A stretch of DNA of 64,000 nucleotides from Trebouxia sp. TZW2008 (lineage: Eukaryota > Chlorophyta > Trebouxiophyceae > Trebouxiales > Trebouxiaceae). The stretch covers positions 1 to 64,000 of the forward strand of contig BDIU01000166.1 of assembly GCA_002118135.1 (NCBI GenBank), in the 5' to 3' direction. The translations under genes were made by a program, and so were the position numbers. The notes under the pieces are model-generated. The model did no database searches, was not told the DNA's origin, and saw only the letters and a program-made list of their open reading frames with translations. The stretch's first letter is position 1; each line of letters begins with the position of its first letter. Positions 13,501 to 23,919 of the stretch are shown here, piece by piece.

Positions 13501-16500
13501 TGCATCAGATGCCTTGCTATGGCTCATCCATGGTATACAGGATGCTGCAGAGCTGTATGAGAAGGCTGGCATGCATGAGAAGGCGGCAGCAATTTACATT
13601 CAGGGCAGGGCTTTTGCCCTGGCTGCCCCTCTTATGGCCCTCATCAAGAACAACCCCCAGCTGCAGCTGAAGTATGCTCAAGCCAAAGAGAGTGAGTGTT
13701 ACTCTCTTACTATTACTCCTATTACTGCCATGACTAGCCATCACACCTTGACTACTTTTGCTGCTGCGATTACTACTACCCACTACAGCTGCTACTACTG
13801 GCTGATCTCAGATGTGTCATGCTGTCACCATGCTCTGGCCAGCAGCAGTGGCAACCAGCAAAATAAGCCTCACTTGCACTTCTCAAGTTCGCTATCTTCT
13901 GTATGCCGACGCTCAATTGCACACAGACCACAAACAAGGATGAAGGAGTTTCTGACGTGTTGTGTCGTCTTCATGCATGGCAGAATGTTACTGATGTTTT
14001 CCACAAAGGATCACCCATTCCCTGAGGCAGCTCCCTACATGCCAGCTTGAAGTCATCAATGCGTTTGCAAAACCCAAGCAAAACTCAGACACAGCAAGCG
14101 TACACATGCTGCTTCTTCCCAGTGCTGTGACTGGACCTTCACCCATTTTGTTTATCTCACAGGTGAAGGCGAGTATGCTGAAGCAGCAGTGGCATACGAG
14201 GCAGCAGGAGACCAAGAGTCAGTGGTGCGCCTGCAACTGGACAGGCTGAAGAGCCCTCATAAGGCTGCAGCCCTAGTGCGCAAAGGGGCCAGCAGGGCAG
14301 GTGCACAAAGACTGGCCCAGTACTGCCTCTCTGCCAGGGATTACCAGGTCAGTCTGTTATGCTTTACACCTTGGTTCGTTAGACTTGCGCAGCATGTATT
14401 TTCCTATTCTGCAACTGGACAGGCTAACGAGCCCTCATCAGGCTGCAGCCCTTATGCGCAAGGGGACCAGTAGGGTAGGAGCATAGAATTTAGCCCAGTA
14501 CTGCCTGCCTGCCAGGGACTATCAGGTCAGCCCATTATACCTTACACCTCCTGAGCTGAATTCTTACAGTTTCAGAGCATGTAATGTCTCGATGCAACTG
14601 GACAGACTGAAGAGCCCTCATAAGGCTGCAGCCCTAGTGTGCAAAAGCAGGTATCAGGCAGATGCACAAAGACTGGCCCAGTACTGTCTCTCTGCCAGGG
14701 ACTATCAAGTCAGCCGGTCATACCTTACACCTTCTGAGCTGGGCTTTTACAGTTCCAGAGCATGTATTGTCTCGATGCAATTGGACAGGCTCACATGGCT
14801 GCAGCCCTAGTGCGCAAGATGGCCACTAGGGCAAGGGGCACAATGACTTGCCCGGTACTACCTGTCTGCCAGGGACTATCAGGTCCACCTTTGATGCCCA
14901 CTTTGTGTTCAGCGTCAGCAATGTGACTGCTGTTAATTGTGGGTCATGATACTGAGTACCAAGCTGCCAACACCAACATCTGTGTACGGGGTGAGAAGCT
15001 AGAAGTGGTCTCGTCATTCAAATACTTGGGCTCTATCTTTCCTCAGATGCCACTATTGATGCTGAAGTGAGGCATAGGATTGCTGCAGCAAACATGGCAT
15101 TTGTTCGTTTGCGTAAAGCCAAAGTTTGGTTGACAAGGGCTTCGACACGTTTCACCAAACTCCAGTTTTCCCAGTCTATCGTCATGTCGGTGCTGTTGCG
15201 TGGTGCAGAGATATGGACTCTGCTCAATAAGCATTGTGCAGCTATGTCTGTCTTTTTTATGAGTTGTTTGAGACACATTTGTGGCATCTCTTTGAGAGTT
15301 TGTGTTTCAAATGCAGCCATACTGCCAATGTGTCAAACTTGTTCCATGGACTCCCAACTGAGGAGTAAGAGGCGTAGGTGGTATGGACATGTCTGCAGGA
15401 TGCTAGACACTAGGTCGCCCAAGGTCATGTTGTTTGGTAAAGTCAAGGGATCAAATACTCCAGGCCGCTCAAGGAAGATCTGGAATGACATTGTTTTGTC
15501 TGCCTTTCAACAGTTGCACATCAGGCGTCCATATCGCGACGCTCAAATTAAGCCTGCCTGGCGAGACAGGGTTTGTGCCACACATACCTAGCAGTATATG
15601 CTGGACATGAAATTATTAGTACTTATTATTAATGTGACTGCTCATGATGAATGCAGCTTGCCCTGCTCTAGCAAGCATTACTTCCACCGAGGCAGTGCTT
15701 TATGCTAACTTCGTTTGTGTTTATTGCTGGCAAATTGACTGCTCACGATGCATTGAGGCTTGATGCTCTGGCAACATGAATCCCCTGGCGCTGCAACCCA
15801 GACTTTTGTTGTCATTGCGTGTGGTTGAAATACAAAAGGCTGGATGCAGGCAGCTGTGGAGTTCCTCCTACTGGCTAGGCAGCCACAGCAAGCCTTTGAG
15901 GTGGCACAGACGCACGGACAGATGGATGCATATGTCAAGGGCATGGGTAGCAGCCCTAGCAATGAGGAGTGTATAAAGGTGGCAGCGTACTATGAGAGCA
16001 GAGGTGGCCTGGATGCAGCAGCGCAGATGTATGCTCAAGCTGGCCAGCCACAGAAAGCTCTAGTCCTATACATGCAGGTCAGCATTGAGCCTGTTGCATT
16101 TTGAGGTCTGTGCTGCATGTGAGGATTGCATGGAAGTGGCGGCATACTATGAGAGCAGAGGTGGCCTGGATGCAGCAGCGCAGATGTATGCTCAAGCTGG
16201 TCAGGCACAGAAAGCGCTGGTGCTATACATGCAGGTCAGCACCAGGACTTTTGCACTGTAAACCTTGCATTGTGACCATGCATGCTGCATGTGTGGACTG
16301 CATGAATAGGCAGCATACATTCGGAGCAGAGGTGGCCTGAATGCAACAGCGCAAGTGTATGCCCAAGCTGGCCAGCCACCAAAAGCTCTGGTGCTGTACA
16401 TGCAGGTCAGCACCAAGACTTTTGCATTGCAAACCTTGCATTGTGATTGCCCTTGCTGCATGTGAGGACTGCATGAAGCGGCAGCGACTGTTCTTGCTGC

Positions 16501-19500
16501 ATGCAAAGACTGCATGAAGTGGCAGTGTTGTACAAGAGTACACCTGGCTCGAATGCAGCTGCGCAGATGTATGCTCAAGCTGGCCAGCCACAGAAAGCGC
16601 TGGCGTTGTACATGCAGGTCAGCACCGAGACTGTTGCATTGTGAACCTCGCATTGTGACTCTTCTTGCAGGTGAGGTCAGCATTGTGAGGCTTGCCTTGT
16701 GTGATTAGCAACATGTAGCTAATCACAGCAAGTGTGCTGAAGCTCAGGCTCTGATTATCAGCTCACGAATGTATGCAACACCCTGCTGTACAGGCAACTG
16801 CCCTGCAGTTCTATCTCAATCAAGACTCGCCTGATGCTCTGGCTATGATGGCTAAGTCTTCCTTGTTATGCACTATGTCAGCAGCTGCGCAATTGTAGAC
16901 ACACACCGGTGTGCAGACAATCACAGGACATGATGCTACAAAAGCTCCTGCAACAGCAACAGCTGCCACTTGCTGCTTATTCTGGTTGCACAAAGCATAG
17001 CTGGTAGTGCTGAAGTCTGTTGCTGTTGTCAGTTGAGCAACAGCACTTTCACACACATTTGCACATGGCTTACATAGCTTTTCTCTAGTCTCATTGCATT
17101 CCACATAGCATCGCATGCACATGTTGGCTTTGCTTCCAGTTGGGAGGTGATAGTCTGAAGAAAGCCATAGATCTGGTCGCTCAGACTCAAGACCCTGCAA
17201 TGACAGAGCAGTTGACACAGCACCTGGAAGGGCAGCAACCAGGGTCTGGCCCTGCATCAGCCCTAACTGCTGCTGATGCATCCAAGAACACCACATACCT
17301 GGTGCTGCTGTACTTGGCTTTGGGAAGGCATGAGGAAGCTGCTGAGGTGGCTGTGGGGCTAGCAAGAAGGGCCCAAGAAGCTGGCAACTACAAGGCAAGT
17401 GACTGTTACTCAGTGCGGCATTGCACATCAAAGTTACAACCCACTTCACCTGATGTCAAACGGAAGCTATCACAAGAAGAAGCAGGTTGTGATTACTCAG
17501 CATGACACAGGCTGCTTAACAGCATGACATGCAATAGCTTGTTGAATCCTGCTAAGTCACGACGTATGACATACGATCGCATTGTGAAGCTTGTGTTCAT
17601 GACCAGCTTTCTGCGTCAGGGTGCTGTTTTGACTTCACCGCATGACTTGCCTGCATGACCCAAACTGCTGTATCAATGCTTGCAGGTCAATGTATCCTGC
17701 TCCAAGCTTGAAAGGTCTCTGGCCTGATAGTGTTTGACCATATAGTGACTGCGTATGGCATGCACAGGCATGTTGTCACAGACGCCAAGGGCGTGATCAG
17801 CAGCACTGACAATCTGAGCGTGCCCATTATGCAATGATGCTTGGCAGCATAGCAACCCAATACAGTTTGTGTCAAGCAGGTGGCACATGAGCAGCTAGTG
17901 GCCAGCAGCCGGGGTCTAAGGGAGCAGGGCAGGGCTCCTCCAACTGCCCTCATGCATGCCCTCATGCTGCTGCACAGCTACATCCTGGTTAAGGCTCTCG
18001 TGCGCATGGCTGATCATCAGGTCAGCCATTGTTTCGCGCAATGAAGCTTTTGTCTTTGTCCTGATCAACATCTGCCTTGTGCATGGCCTCATGTTGCTGC
18101 ACAGCTACATCCTGGCCAAGGCTCTGGTGCGCATGGCTGACCACCAGGTCAGCCTCTTTTCTCGCAGTACACACTCACTTTGTTTTCGCCTTGTGTGTAG
18201 TGTTGTGTTTATGCTGTGTGATGCACAGGGGCCAGAAACTGACTTCTGCCTGATCTGCATTCAAAGGCTTCTCTTGCAGCACCATCAATATCTTCTCAAC
18301 ATCTGCATCATCAATGCACAGCTACCTTCTGGCAAGGCTCTTGTCTGCACGGGTGATAATCAGGCTAGTCCTTTTCACTTGCAGGGACCCTGATTCTGGT
18401 TTGTCGCTTGTCAACCTCATAGCCTGTGATCTCATCCATGGTAAAGAGATGAGATTACACCGCGCTCAGCTTGGCTAGCCTTTGTTTTGTGTTCAAAGAA
18501 CGTTCAATTGCATCAACAATTCTCCCTTCTCTATGTGTGTGACAAGATTGACTGCCACTGTCTCAAAGTATCGGGTTGCAGCCGGGTTCATGTCAAAGAA
18601 CAGCATCTGACATGTAAGATGCAAGCCTGGGCTAATCATCACAAATGGTGCAGAGTGCAATCACGTCTGCTCTCATGTACCTTGCATGCACGCCATGCCG
18701 TAGGTACGCTTCGTTGGATGACATGCAGTTCAATCAACACAAAATGGCATGACTCAGCCTGTGGGGTGGACACTGCAGGGAGCAGCAAGGATGCAGGTGC
18801 GGGTAGCACGCAACATCACCAGTTTCCCAAGGCATGTTGTTCCGATTCTGACCTCAACATTGCTGGAGTGCCAAAGGGCCGCGTGTCACATCGCCCAAAA
18901 TGAAAGAGTCTAGTGCAAAGCATTCATTGTACACTGCAGGGAGCTGCAAGGATGCTGGTGCGGGTGGCGCGCAACATCACCAGTTTCCCAAGGCATGTTG
19001 TTCCAGATCTCACGGCAACAGCGGTGGAGTGCCAACAGACCATGTATGCACATCAGCCATCAGCAAATGATAACATCCGAAGCATTGGTTGAACACTGCA
19101 GGGAGCAGCAAGGATGCTGGTGCGGGTGGCGCGCAACATCACCAGTTTCCCAAGGCATGTCGTCCCAATCCTGACTTCAACAGTGGTGGAGTGCCAAAGG
19201 GCTGATATGAAGAGCACTGCGTATGAGTATGCTGCCATGCTGATGAGGCCTGAGTACAGGGATGACATCAATCCTGCCTACAAGCGCAAGATTGAGGCTA
19301 TGGTCCGTAAGCGTGACAAGTAAGAGGCTCATGCCAGCAACCTTCTTGTATTGGTAAACGCTGTTTGCCAAAACCCAGGCTATGGTTTGCAAGCTACCCA
19401 AATTAGATCTGTGCTAATTTGAATTCTGTTTGCCTGAATGCTCTTGACTTGAAAAAGGAGCAGCACCCCAAGCTATTGATTGTCATGGAAGAAGCCTGTG

Positions 19501-20678
19501 GGAGCTATAATAGCGCAGACCTGAAGCTGCTGATTCAATGGAAAATGATTGACAAAGGGACCAGCTGATTGCAGTCATACGCTTTTGACTCGAGAGATTA
19601 CAAACTTGACAAGTCTGCTGGCAGCAGCTTCCTGTTGTGAAAATGCAATCTGTTCACACCTTGAGTGTAAGCACGTGTCGTGTGCAGGGCTGATGAAGCA
19701 GAAGAGCCGCAGAGCCCTTGCCCCTACTGCAATGTGCCTGGTCCAGAGACAGAGCTCAACTGCATACAGTGTCAGAACATCATCCCTTTCTGCATTGCTT
19801 CAGGTATGCTGCAGCTTGGCCGCTTCTGCATCATACACAATGTTGCATGTTTCTGGTGCTTTGACAGTTCCGGACTTAACCGCCTGTCTGTCAAGCTATG
19901 GCTGCATCTGACTGAATGTTGCATGTCTCTGGCGCTTTGACTTGAAACTCGCTTATGGGCGGCCACATCTGAGCTTGGGAATGGCGTTGGATGCACTCCA
20001 GTCCGTAGGTCTTTGCCACCAATCGTCCATGAGGGAAAAAAATGCTTTCTGTATATTTTTCCTGGCCTGACAGGGTACTGATCCCCTAGCATTGACAACT
20101 CTTGACTTGAACTGCCTGTCTGTCAACCTATGTCTGCATCTGACTGAATGTTGCATGTCCTTGGCGCTTTGACTTGAATCTCAGTCATGGGCGGCCACAT
20201 GTGGAATGGCGTTGGATGCACTCGAGTCTGTGGATCTTTGCTACCAACTGTCCATGCAAAAGATGGCTTTCCGTATGTGCTTCCTGGCCTTACAGGGTAG
20301 TGGTCCCCTAGCATTGACAGTTCCGCACTTGAACTGCCTGTCTGTCAAGCTGTGCCTGCATTTGACAGAGTTTGCATGCTTTAGACGGTTGAGTAGCTAA
20401 GCATTGCACAGGATGTGAGTTAGTCTTGCTCAAGCAACTGCAGGCCTGCATGAAGGTCATAGTCCCCCAGTAGCAAGACCTTATCATTGCAAGGTTTGCA
20501 TGCAGGCAAACGAATGGTGACAAGCGAGTGGGCGGAATGCCCGAGCTGCCACTTCCCTTGTAGGATACAGGCCTTTCGGAGTCTTGTTGCTGCTCAGGGG
20601 CAATGTCCCATGTGCAATCAGGAAGTTTCCACTGATGGGCTGCAAGTATTGAAGAGCCCAATTCAGAAGCTTGCATAG
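1576..20678 (+). CDS. IFT144: Intraflagellar transport protein 144 (WDR19), IFT-A complex; multi-exon gene
   Basis: IFT-A subunit for retrograde intraflagellar transport and ciliary membrane-protein entry. Exons: 1576-1689, 1760-1867, 1944-2051, 2150-2344, 2603-2770, 3077-3197, 3796-3912, 4497-4648, 5171-5374, 6914-7028, 7551-7794, 8675-8868, 9551-9684, 10317-10441, 11183-11300, 11819-11956, 12622-12688, 12965-13119, 13541-13691, 14163-14347, 15850-16077, a weak short exon near 16794, 17140-17394, 17880-18020, 19102-19319, 19688-19803 and 20506-20678. Without the weak exon they join in phase to about 1347 aa, close to the family's usual length. N-terminal WD40 propellers include [12 protein letters not shown] and [13 protein letters not shown]-like solenoid follows ([36 protein letters not shown]). 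The C-terminus has paired CxxC zinc fingers (CPYC/CIQC, CPSC/CPMC). Introns are swollen by decayed copies of exon boundaries. Two introns appear to be GC-AG (after 11300 and 17394). Confidence 0.93.
4336..4648 (+). repeat. IFT144 tandem exon-boundary array, 2 copies (acceptor side)
   Basis: The intron acceptor plus the exon start encoding [15 protein letters not shown] occurs at 4336-4430 (truncated) and again at 4497 as the working exon. The spacing is 161 bp. The first copy diverges after the Glu-Ser-Val-Glu codons and has no matching donor. Confidence 0.85.
4997..5571 (+). repeat. IFT144 array with partial copies on both sides of one exon
   Basis: The working exon is 5171-5374. A truncated copy of its start ([13 protein letters not shown]) lies at 4997-5035. 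A copy of its end plus donor ([18 protein letters not shown], then GTAGGT) lies at about 5512-5571. The flanking copies lack the rest of the exon. Confidence 0.8.
5955..7028 (+). repeat. Seven-copy tandem array of an IFT144 acceptor/exon unit
   Basis: Copies begin after CTGCAG or TGCAG at 5955, 6115, 6277, 6437, 6597, 6754 and 6914, a spacing of 157-162 bp. Each has an acceptor, about 75 bases related to the exon ([10 protein letters not shown]...EHDYLG) and about 85 bases of intron-like sequence containing CCAAACATAGGTGA. Only the last copy continues with the family-conserved end ([11 protein letters not shown]) and a usable donor. Earlier copies carry stops and frameshifts. Confidence 0.92.
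7303..8450 (+). repeat. IFT144 array: acceptor-side pair, then five donor-side copies
   Basis: The exon start ([10 protein letters not shown]) is present at 7303 and, in the working exon, at 7551. The exon end ([19 protein letters not shown] ... LYGTR, then GTGAGA) is repeated downstream. Donor-like junctions fall at 7795, 7955, 8121, 8281 and 8440, a spacing of 159-166 bp. Copies join head to tail with no normal intron between them, and the last is eroded. Confidence 0.9.
8545..8868 (+). repeat. IFT144 array, 2 copies of the [17 protein letters not shown] exon start
   Basis: An acceptor-side copy at 8545-8625 precedes the full exon at 8675-8868, at 130 bp spacing. The first copy lacks the conserved continuation into the donor. 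Confidence 0.85.
9192..9684 (+). repeat. IFT144 array, 3 copies of the [17 protein letters not shown] exon start
   Basis: Copies follow acceptors at 9192, 9390 and 9551. Only the third runs on to a GTAAGG donor at 9685. The second is strongly diverged. Confidence 0.82.
9774..9905 (-). mobile_element. Non-LTR retrotransposon 3' fragment, family A
   Basis: The reverse complement matches the 3' end of the element at 14937-15630, including GCATTGTTTTGTCTG, the AACATCAGGCGTCC block, CCTGCCTGGCGAGA and the terminal CCACACACACCTAGCA. It lies antisense in an IFT144 intron and is heavily 5' truncated. Confidence 0.75.
10066..10140. repeat. (GCA/GCG)n trinucleotide repeat
   Basis: An imperfect GCA/GCG run in an IFT144 intron produces long polyA/polyQ reading frames on both strands that match no gene model. 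Confidence 0.8.
10317..10870 (+). repeat. IFT144 array, 4 donor-side copies
   Basis: The working exon (10317-10441, EAWSAALAL...[16 protein letters not shown]) is followed by three eroded copies ending at 10585, 10728 and 10870, a spacing of 142-144 bp. The second has lost the GT (ATCAG then ATGACA); the third and fourth keep GTGA. Confidence 0.85.
11060..11300 (+). repeat. IFT144 array, 2 copies of the [11 protein letters not shown] exon
   Basis: A truncated copy at 11060-11140 precedes the working exon at 11183-11300, at 123 bp spacing. The working exon ends CCCAG followed by GCAAGC, a GC-type donor. Confidence 0.85.
11369..11499. ncRNA. Near-perfect intronic hairpin (candidate small-RNA precursor)
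   Basis: Arms 11369-11423 and 11445-11499 are 55 bases each and pair at 53 of 55 positions by hand count, separated by a 21-base loop. The hairpin lies in an IFT144 intron in sense orientation. Part of the left arm resembles no exon. The shape fits a long-arm microRNA or siRNA precursor, but a recent inverted duplication or a small MITE is equally possible. Confidence 0.6.
11633..12208 (+). repeat. IFT144 array around the [14 protein letters not shown] exon, 3-4 copies
   Basis: An acceptor-side copy begins at 11633 ([14 protein letters not shown]) and the working exon is 11819-11956. A donor-side copy is at about 12005-12118, with a residue of the exon end (LACNYTQ) at 12187-12208. Copies therefore flank the exon on both sides. 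Confidence 0.82.
14163..14882 (+). repeat. IFT144 array, 4 donor-side copies
   Basis: The working exon is 14163-14347. Its 3' half ([18 protein letters not shown] ... [10 protein letters not shown]) recurs with junctions at 14526, 14709 and 14882, a spacing of 173-183 bp. Copies carry stops or deletions; the last has lost much of its middle. Confidence 0.88.
14937..15630 (+). mobile_element. Non-LTR (LINE) retrotransposon 3' fragment, family A
   Basis: It encodes the C-terminal part of a LINE reverse-transcriptase [16 protein letters not shown] is followed by a frame break near 15040, then an open frame to TAG at 15589-15591 with [14 protein letters not shown], a GAEIW motif, [11 protein letters not shown] and [10 protein letters not shown]. 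This tail is typical of RT ORFs without an intact 5' half. It is inserted in sense in an IFT144 intron and ends CCACACATACCTAGCA plus an AT-rich tail. Truncated and inactive. Confidence 0.82.
15850..16677 (+). repeat. IFT144 array, 4 donor-side copies
   Basis: The working exon is 15850-16077. Its end ([20 protein letters not shown]) recurs with ATGCAG/GTCAGC junctions at 16235, 16406 and 16618. The downstream copies lack the conserved first half. Confidence 0.88.
17880..18363 (+). repeat. IFT144 array, 3 donor-side copies of [15 protein letters not shown]
   Basis: The working exon is 17880-18020. Partial copies end at 18147 and about 18363. The third carries substitutions that destroy the frame and its donor. 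Confidence 0.82.
18779..19319 (+). repeat. IFT144 array, 3 acceptor-side copies
   Basis: [23 protein letters not shown] exon starts follow CACTGCAG at 18779, 18940 and 19102, a spacing of 161-162 bp. Only the third reaches the conserved [12 protein letters not shown] segment and its donor (GACAA then GTAAGA). Confidence 0.9.
19862..20390 (+). repeat. Intronic tandem repeat, about 2.3 copies of a 222-232 bp unit
   Basis: GCCTGTCTGTCAA marks repeats at 19882, 20114 and 20336. The shared block also includes GGGCGGCCACAT and GGAATGGCGTTGGATGCACT. I see no exon-derived part, so this differs from the boundary arrays. It lies between the last two IFT144 exons. Confidence 0.75.
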
Positions 20679-21158
20679 CTTCAATGCATGGACAGCCAGC
20701 GATATGCAAGACCTCATCAGTTTCCTGCAGCTGTAGCTAACATGTCTTGCATGCAAATTCTGATCAGAGCCTGCATAAGGAATGCACGTGTGTGTCATGA
20801 ATGTTTGACCTGTTTGTACGCACAAATGATGCGTCCATGGGGCATCAAAGGCCACAAGGCAAAGACACTGTGCGAAAGGAAACTTGCAGATGCTTTGCGC
20901 CATGAGCAGTAGAGACATTGTCTGAGACTTAATCAATTCTGTACTGGAGTGGTTCCAGGTATTGTGAAATTTTCTTCTCCCGCCCTCACGAATCGCTCTG
21001 AAACCACGGTCCCCACGTGAGCTAAGTTGGCTCCGGAACCATTGCAGGATCAGGATCTGAGCTCAGACCTGCATCGCTGCGATACGCTCTTGCGCACTAG
21101 ACTTTGGTTGTGATCCACCAGGCATTGTTTGCGGGATCAAGTCGGCTTGGTCCCTTTT
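20679..21158. other. Intergenic between IFT144 and the RAP gene
   Basis: No supported gene. Sequence from about 20990 is CpG-richer and probably contains the promoter and 5' UTR of the RAP-domain gene. Confidence 0.4.
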
Positions 21159-23919
21159 ATGTTTGCCCTCGAAAGGCCGAGACCGACTAGCATCCCGAAT
21201 TTGCGGCATCGACTGTCGCTGGCTACTCCTCCGGCACGTCGCCGACTTGTTCATTTCGCACTACTGCCTACCATTCTAAGGTAAGTGCAGGCTGTTCAGT
21301 TTCCAAGCGATTTGCGGTGTCCTCACAATAAGCTTCCTGCTAGGTCTGAAGAGTCAGCTGACCCTAGGGAGGACGCATGTCTTTCGTCCAAGCCTCCCCG
21401 TCATGCTATCAATGGGCGGCCGCATCATCTGCACGATCTATCACGTCTTGGGCATGTGAGTCAATAATGTCATGCACTGTTCCATTCTGTCTCTTCACAT
21501 GCAGCTTGCTGTTGCATGTTGACTGAAGCAAATTTGGTTGTGTCTTCAGCTTGTAACCAAACCTGAGCTGCACTCCCAGCATGCACAGGACCTGGGACAA
21601 GCATGCCCTTCAGGCTCAGGCAGAACCATTCCTCAGGTGAATGCGCGACACCATTTGACATGCCTGAACAGGCCAGCGTGTCATCGTTGCATGCTGACAT
21701 AGCGTAATGGCAATGTGTCACTGTTTGCTGGTCATGGGTCCTGCAAACTGACTTGCATCTATATGTAACACACGTGAGCAATGTCAAACTTGACCTGTGG
21801 CTTCATGTGTGTTGACATTGTGGCGTGTGCGCAGCGCGCACGTCTCAAATATACGCCAAAGACGCCACGCGAAATGAGTTCCTACATCAAGAAACAAAGC
21901 TCATCAGCTGCAGTTGAAGCAGCAAGAGCACCTGACCCTGCCAGCATCTTAGTAAGCCACTGTCATCACATGGAGCTGCTCTGCTGCGTGTGCAAGCAAC
22001 ACCTCAACCACATTCACCTCAGCGCCATCTTTCATGGGGCAGCAAAACTATGCCAGTCAGCCAGGTTCTCAGCCACAAGTCAGCAGTCACCTGTTCAAGC
22101 TGAGCTGGATCACTTCTTGTCAAGCATGCTCCTGAGGCTGAAGCGATGCCTGCCACACATTCAGCCTAGACAGGCTAGCAGCATTCTGTGGTCATTTGCC
22201 AAGATGCAGATCAATCCTGATGATCTAGTTCACAACATGACAGACTGCCTGGGGCAACAGTTCATACGCAAAATGGATGCGGCAGATGGACAGGGCTTTG
22301 CAACCCTCCTGTTGGCTTGTGTTCACCTGCAAGTGGATCCACGCCAAGGAGACGTGTGTCAGCGCATTGTGCAGCACCTAAACTTGACAGACTTGCTACA
22401 CTTTGATGCACAGGCAGTAGCAAACCTCGCCTGGGCTTTGCAAGAACTCAGATATGCCCCTCCAGCCAGCCTAGCCTCCAGTATGATAGGCAGATTACTT
22501 AACCTCTGCTGTGAAGACAGTGGTGATGTCAGGGCTCATCACATCAGCAATCTGCTGTTTGCTCTTGCTGAGCTCAGACTTCCCGTAAGTCAGCACAACG
22601 CAGATGCTCTGGTTTCAGCGCTTGTCAGCAGACTCAGACTAGACGCACAGGACCTGACAAACACAGCATGGAGTTTGGCTGTGCTTGATCGCTTGAATCC
22701 AGAAACATATCAAGGCTTGCAGAATCTGCTGTCAAAGTGTCCTGAAACATCTCTAGATGCCCAAAACGTGCGACAGATGCATCAAGCTTTGGAAAGTTTG
22801 CAGCCTGCATCAGATGATCCTATACAGCAAATTGAAGCATGGAACGCACTGCAACAGGAACTGTGCATGCTGTCAGCCTCAGTTGTCGATGCCTATGGCG
22901 AGCCAAACTTCCACAGCAGGGAAGAGCTGCATGCAGTGCTGACAGAGCTTGGGTTGCATTTCCACATCACTGTTGACTACAACTGGTACTGGGTGGACGC
23001 TCTGATCACAGCCCCAGATTGTGCAAGCAGCGACATCATCATTCTGCTGGAGTCACGCGACTACATCAAGAATGAGGAATGCAGGTACATTTTTTGCACT
23101 CAGCTCTCACAGTTGTATTGACTGTGCCTTGTCTGTATTGGCATGATGACACCTCTCCCATTTATGCTGGACGTTGACCTGCCTTGCTTGTCTCAGATTT
23201 GCTTTGTTTGCACTTAGGCTTACCGAATGGGCCTTGCCTCATTGTGTACCTCACTGTGATTCTGCCACACAGGCTTTCTGTGTGTGAGGGTCGCCCACAT
23301 GGTTGGCTCACTTGCTGGACTGCTACTAGTCCCAGATCTTTTACACTGCAACCTGTGAAATTGATGATTCGTGGCCGGCACTCAGCAGTTTGTCATTTCT
23401 GAAGCCAATCATGGAGCATCCAGCTCTTGTGCATGCTGCATGTCAAAGTCAGCTGTGTACCCCTTGTAGGCCATTACTCAGCAGCTCTTGTTTCAGTACT
23501 CAATTAGTCCAGCAAGCATTTATCAAGAAGCTATAAAAACAAGTCTGAGAGATCCGCAACAGCTTGTGCCAATATGTTGCAGCGTTTCATCCGCGGGACA
23601 TTTGCCTTTTCTTTGAGGCAAACACCGATTAGCTGCCTTTTGTTCCCAGACACATCTGTGCTGTGCTTTCAAGCCAGGAAGTCCAATGAGTCACATCTGG
23701 CTCCCTACCCTGGATCTAAATGCTATTGATTGATTGGTTGAATATGTGTGCAGGCTGTCAGGGCGGGCAGTCTTCCGTCAGCAGCTGTTGGCTCAGTACG
23801 GCAGCGTGGTGCTGGTTCCCCACAACCTCATCCAAGGGGATGTAGCAATGCTAGCTGAGTTCCTGGAACCCAGACTTCAGGCTGCTGCAGAAGGCAACCT
23901 TGACGCTTACCAAGTTTAG
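21159..23919 (+). CDS. RAP-domain / FASTK-like repeat protein, likely organelle RNA factor
   Basis: Five exons join in phase to 578 aa: 21159-21280, 21344-21455, 21550-21636, 21835-23084 and 23754-23919. ATG at 21159 is chosen because it opens an Arg/Ser/Pro-rich, acid-poor leader (MFALERPRPTSIPNLRH), as in organelle transit peptides. The middle holds helical repeats of the FASTK/OPR type found in algal organelle RNA factors (QAVANLAWALQELRY, HHISNLLFALAEL, LTNTAWSLAVL). The C-terminus fits a RAP domain (IIILLESRDYIKNEE, spliced to LSGRAVFRQQLLAQYG). Family members bind organelle transcripts for stability, processing or translation; the target here is unknown. A weak echo of the last exon's end lies at 23940-23996. 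Confidence 0.82.
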
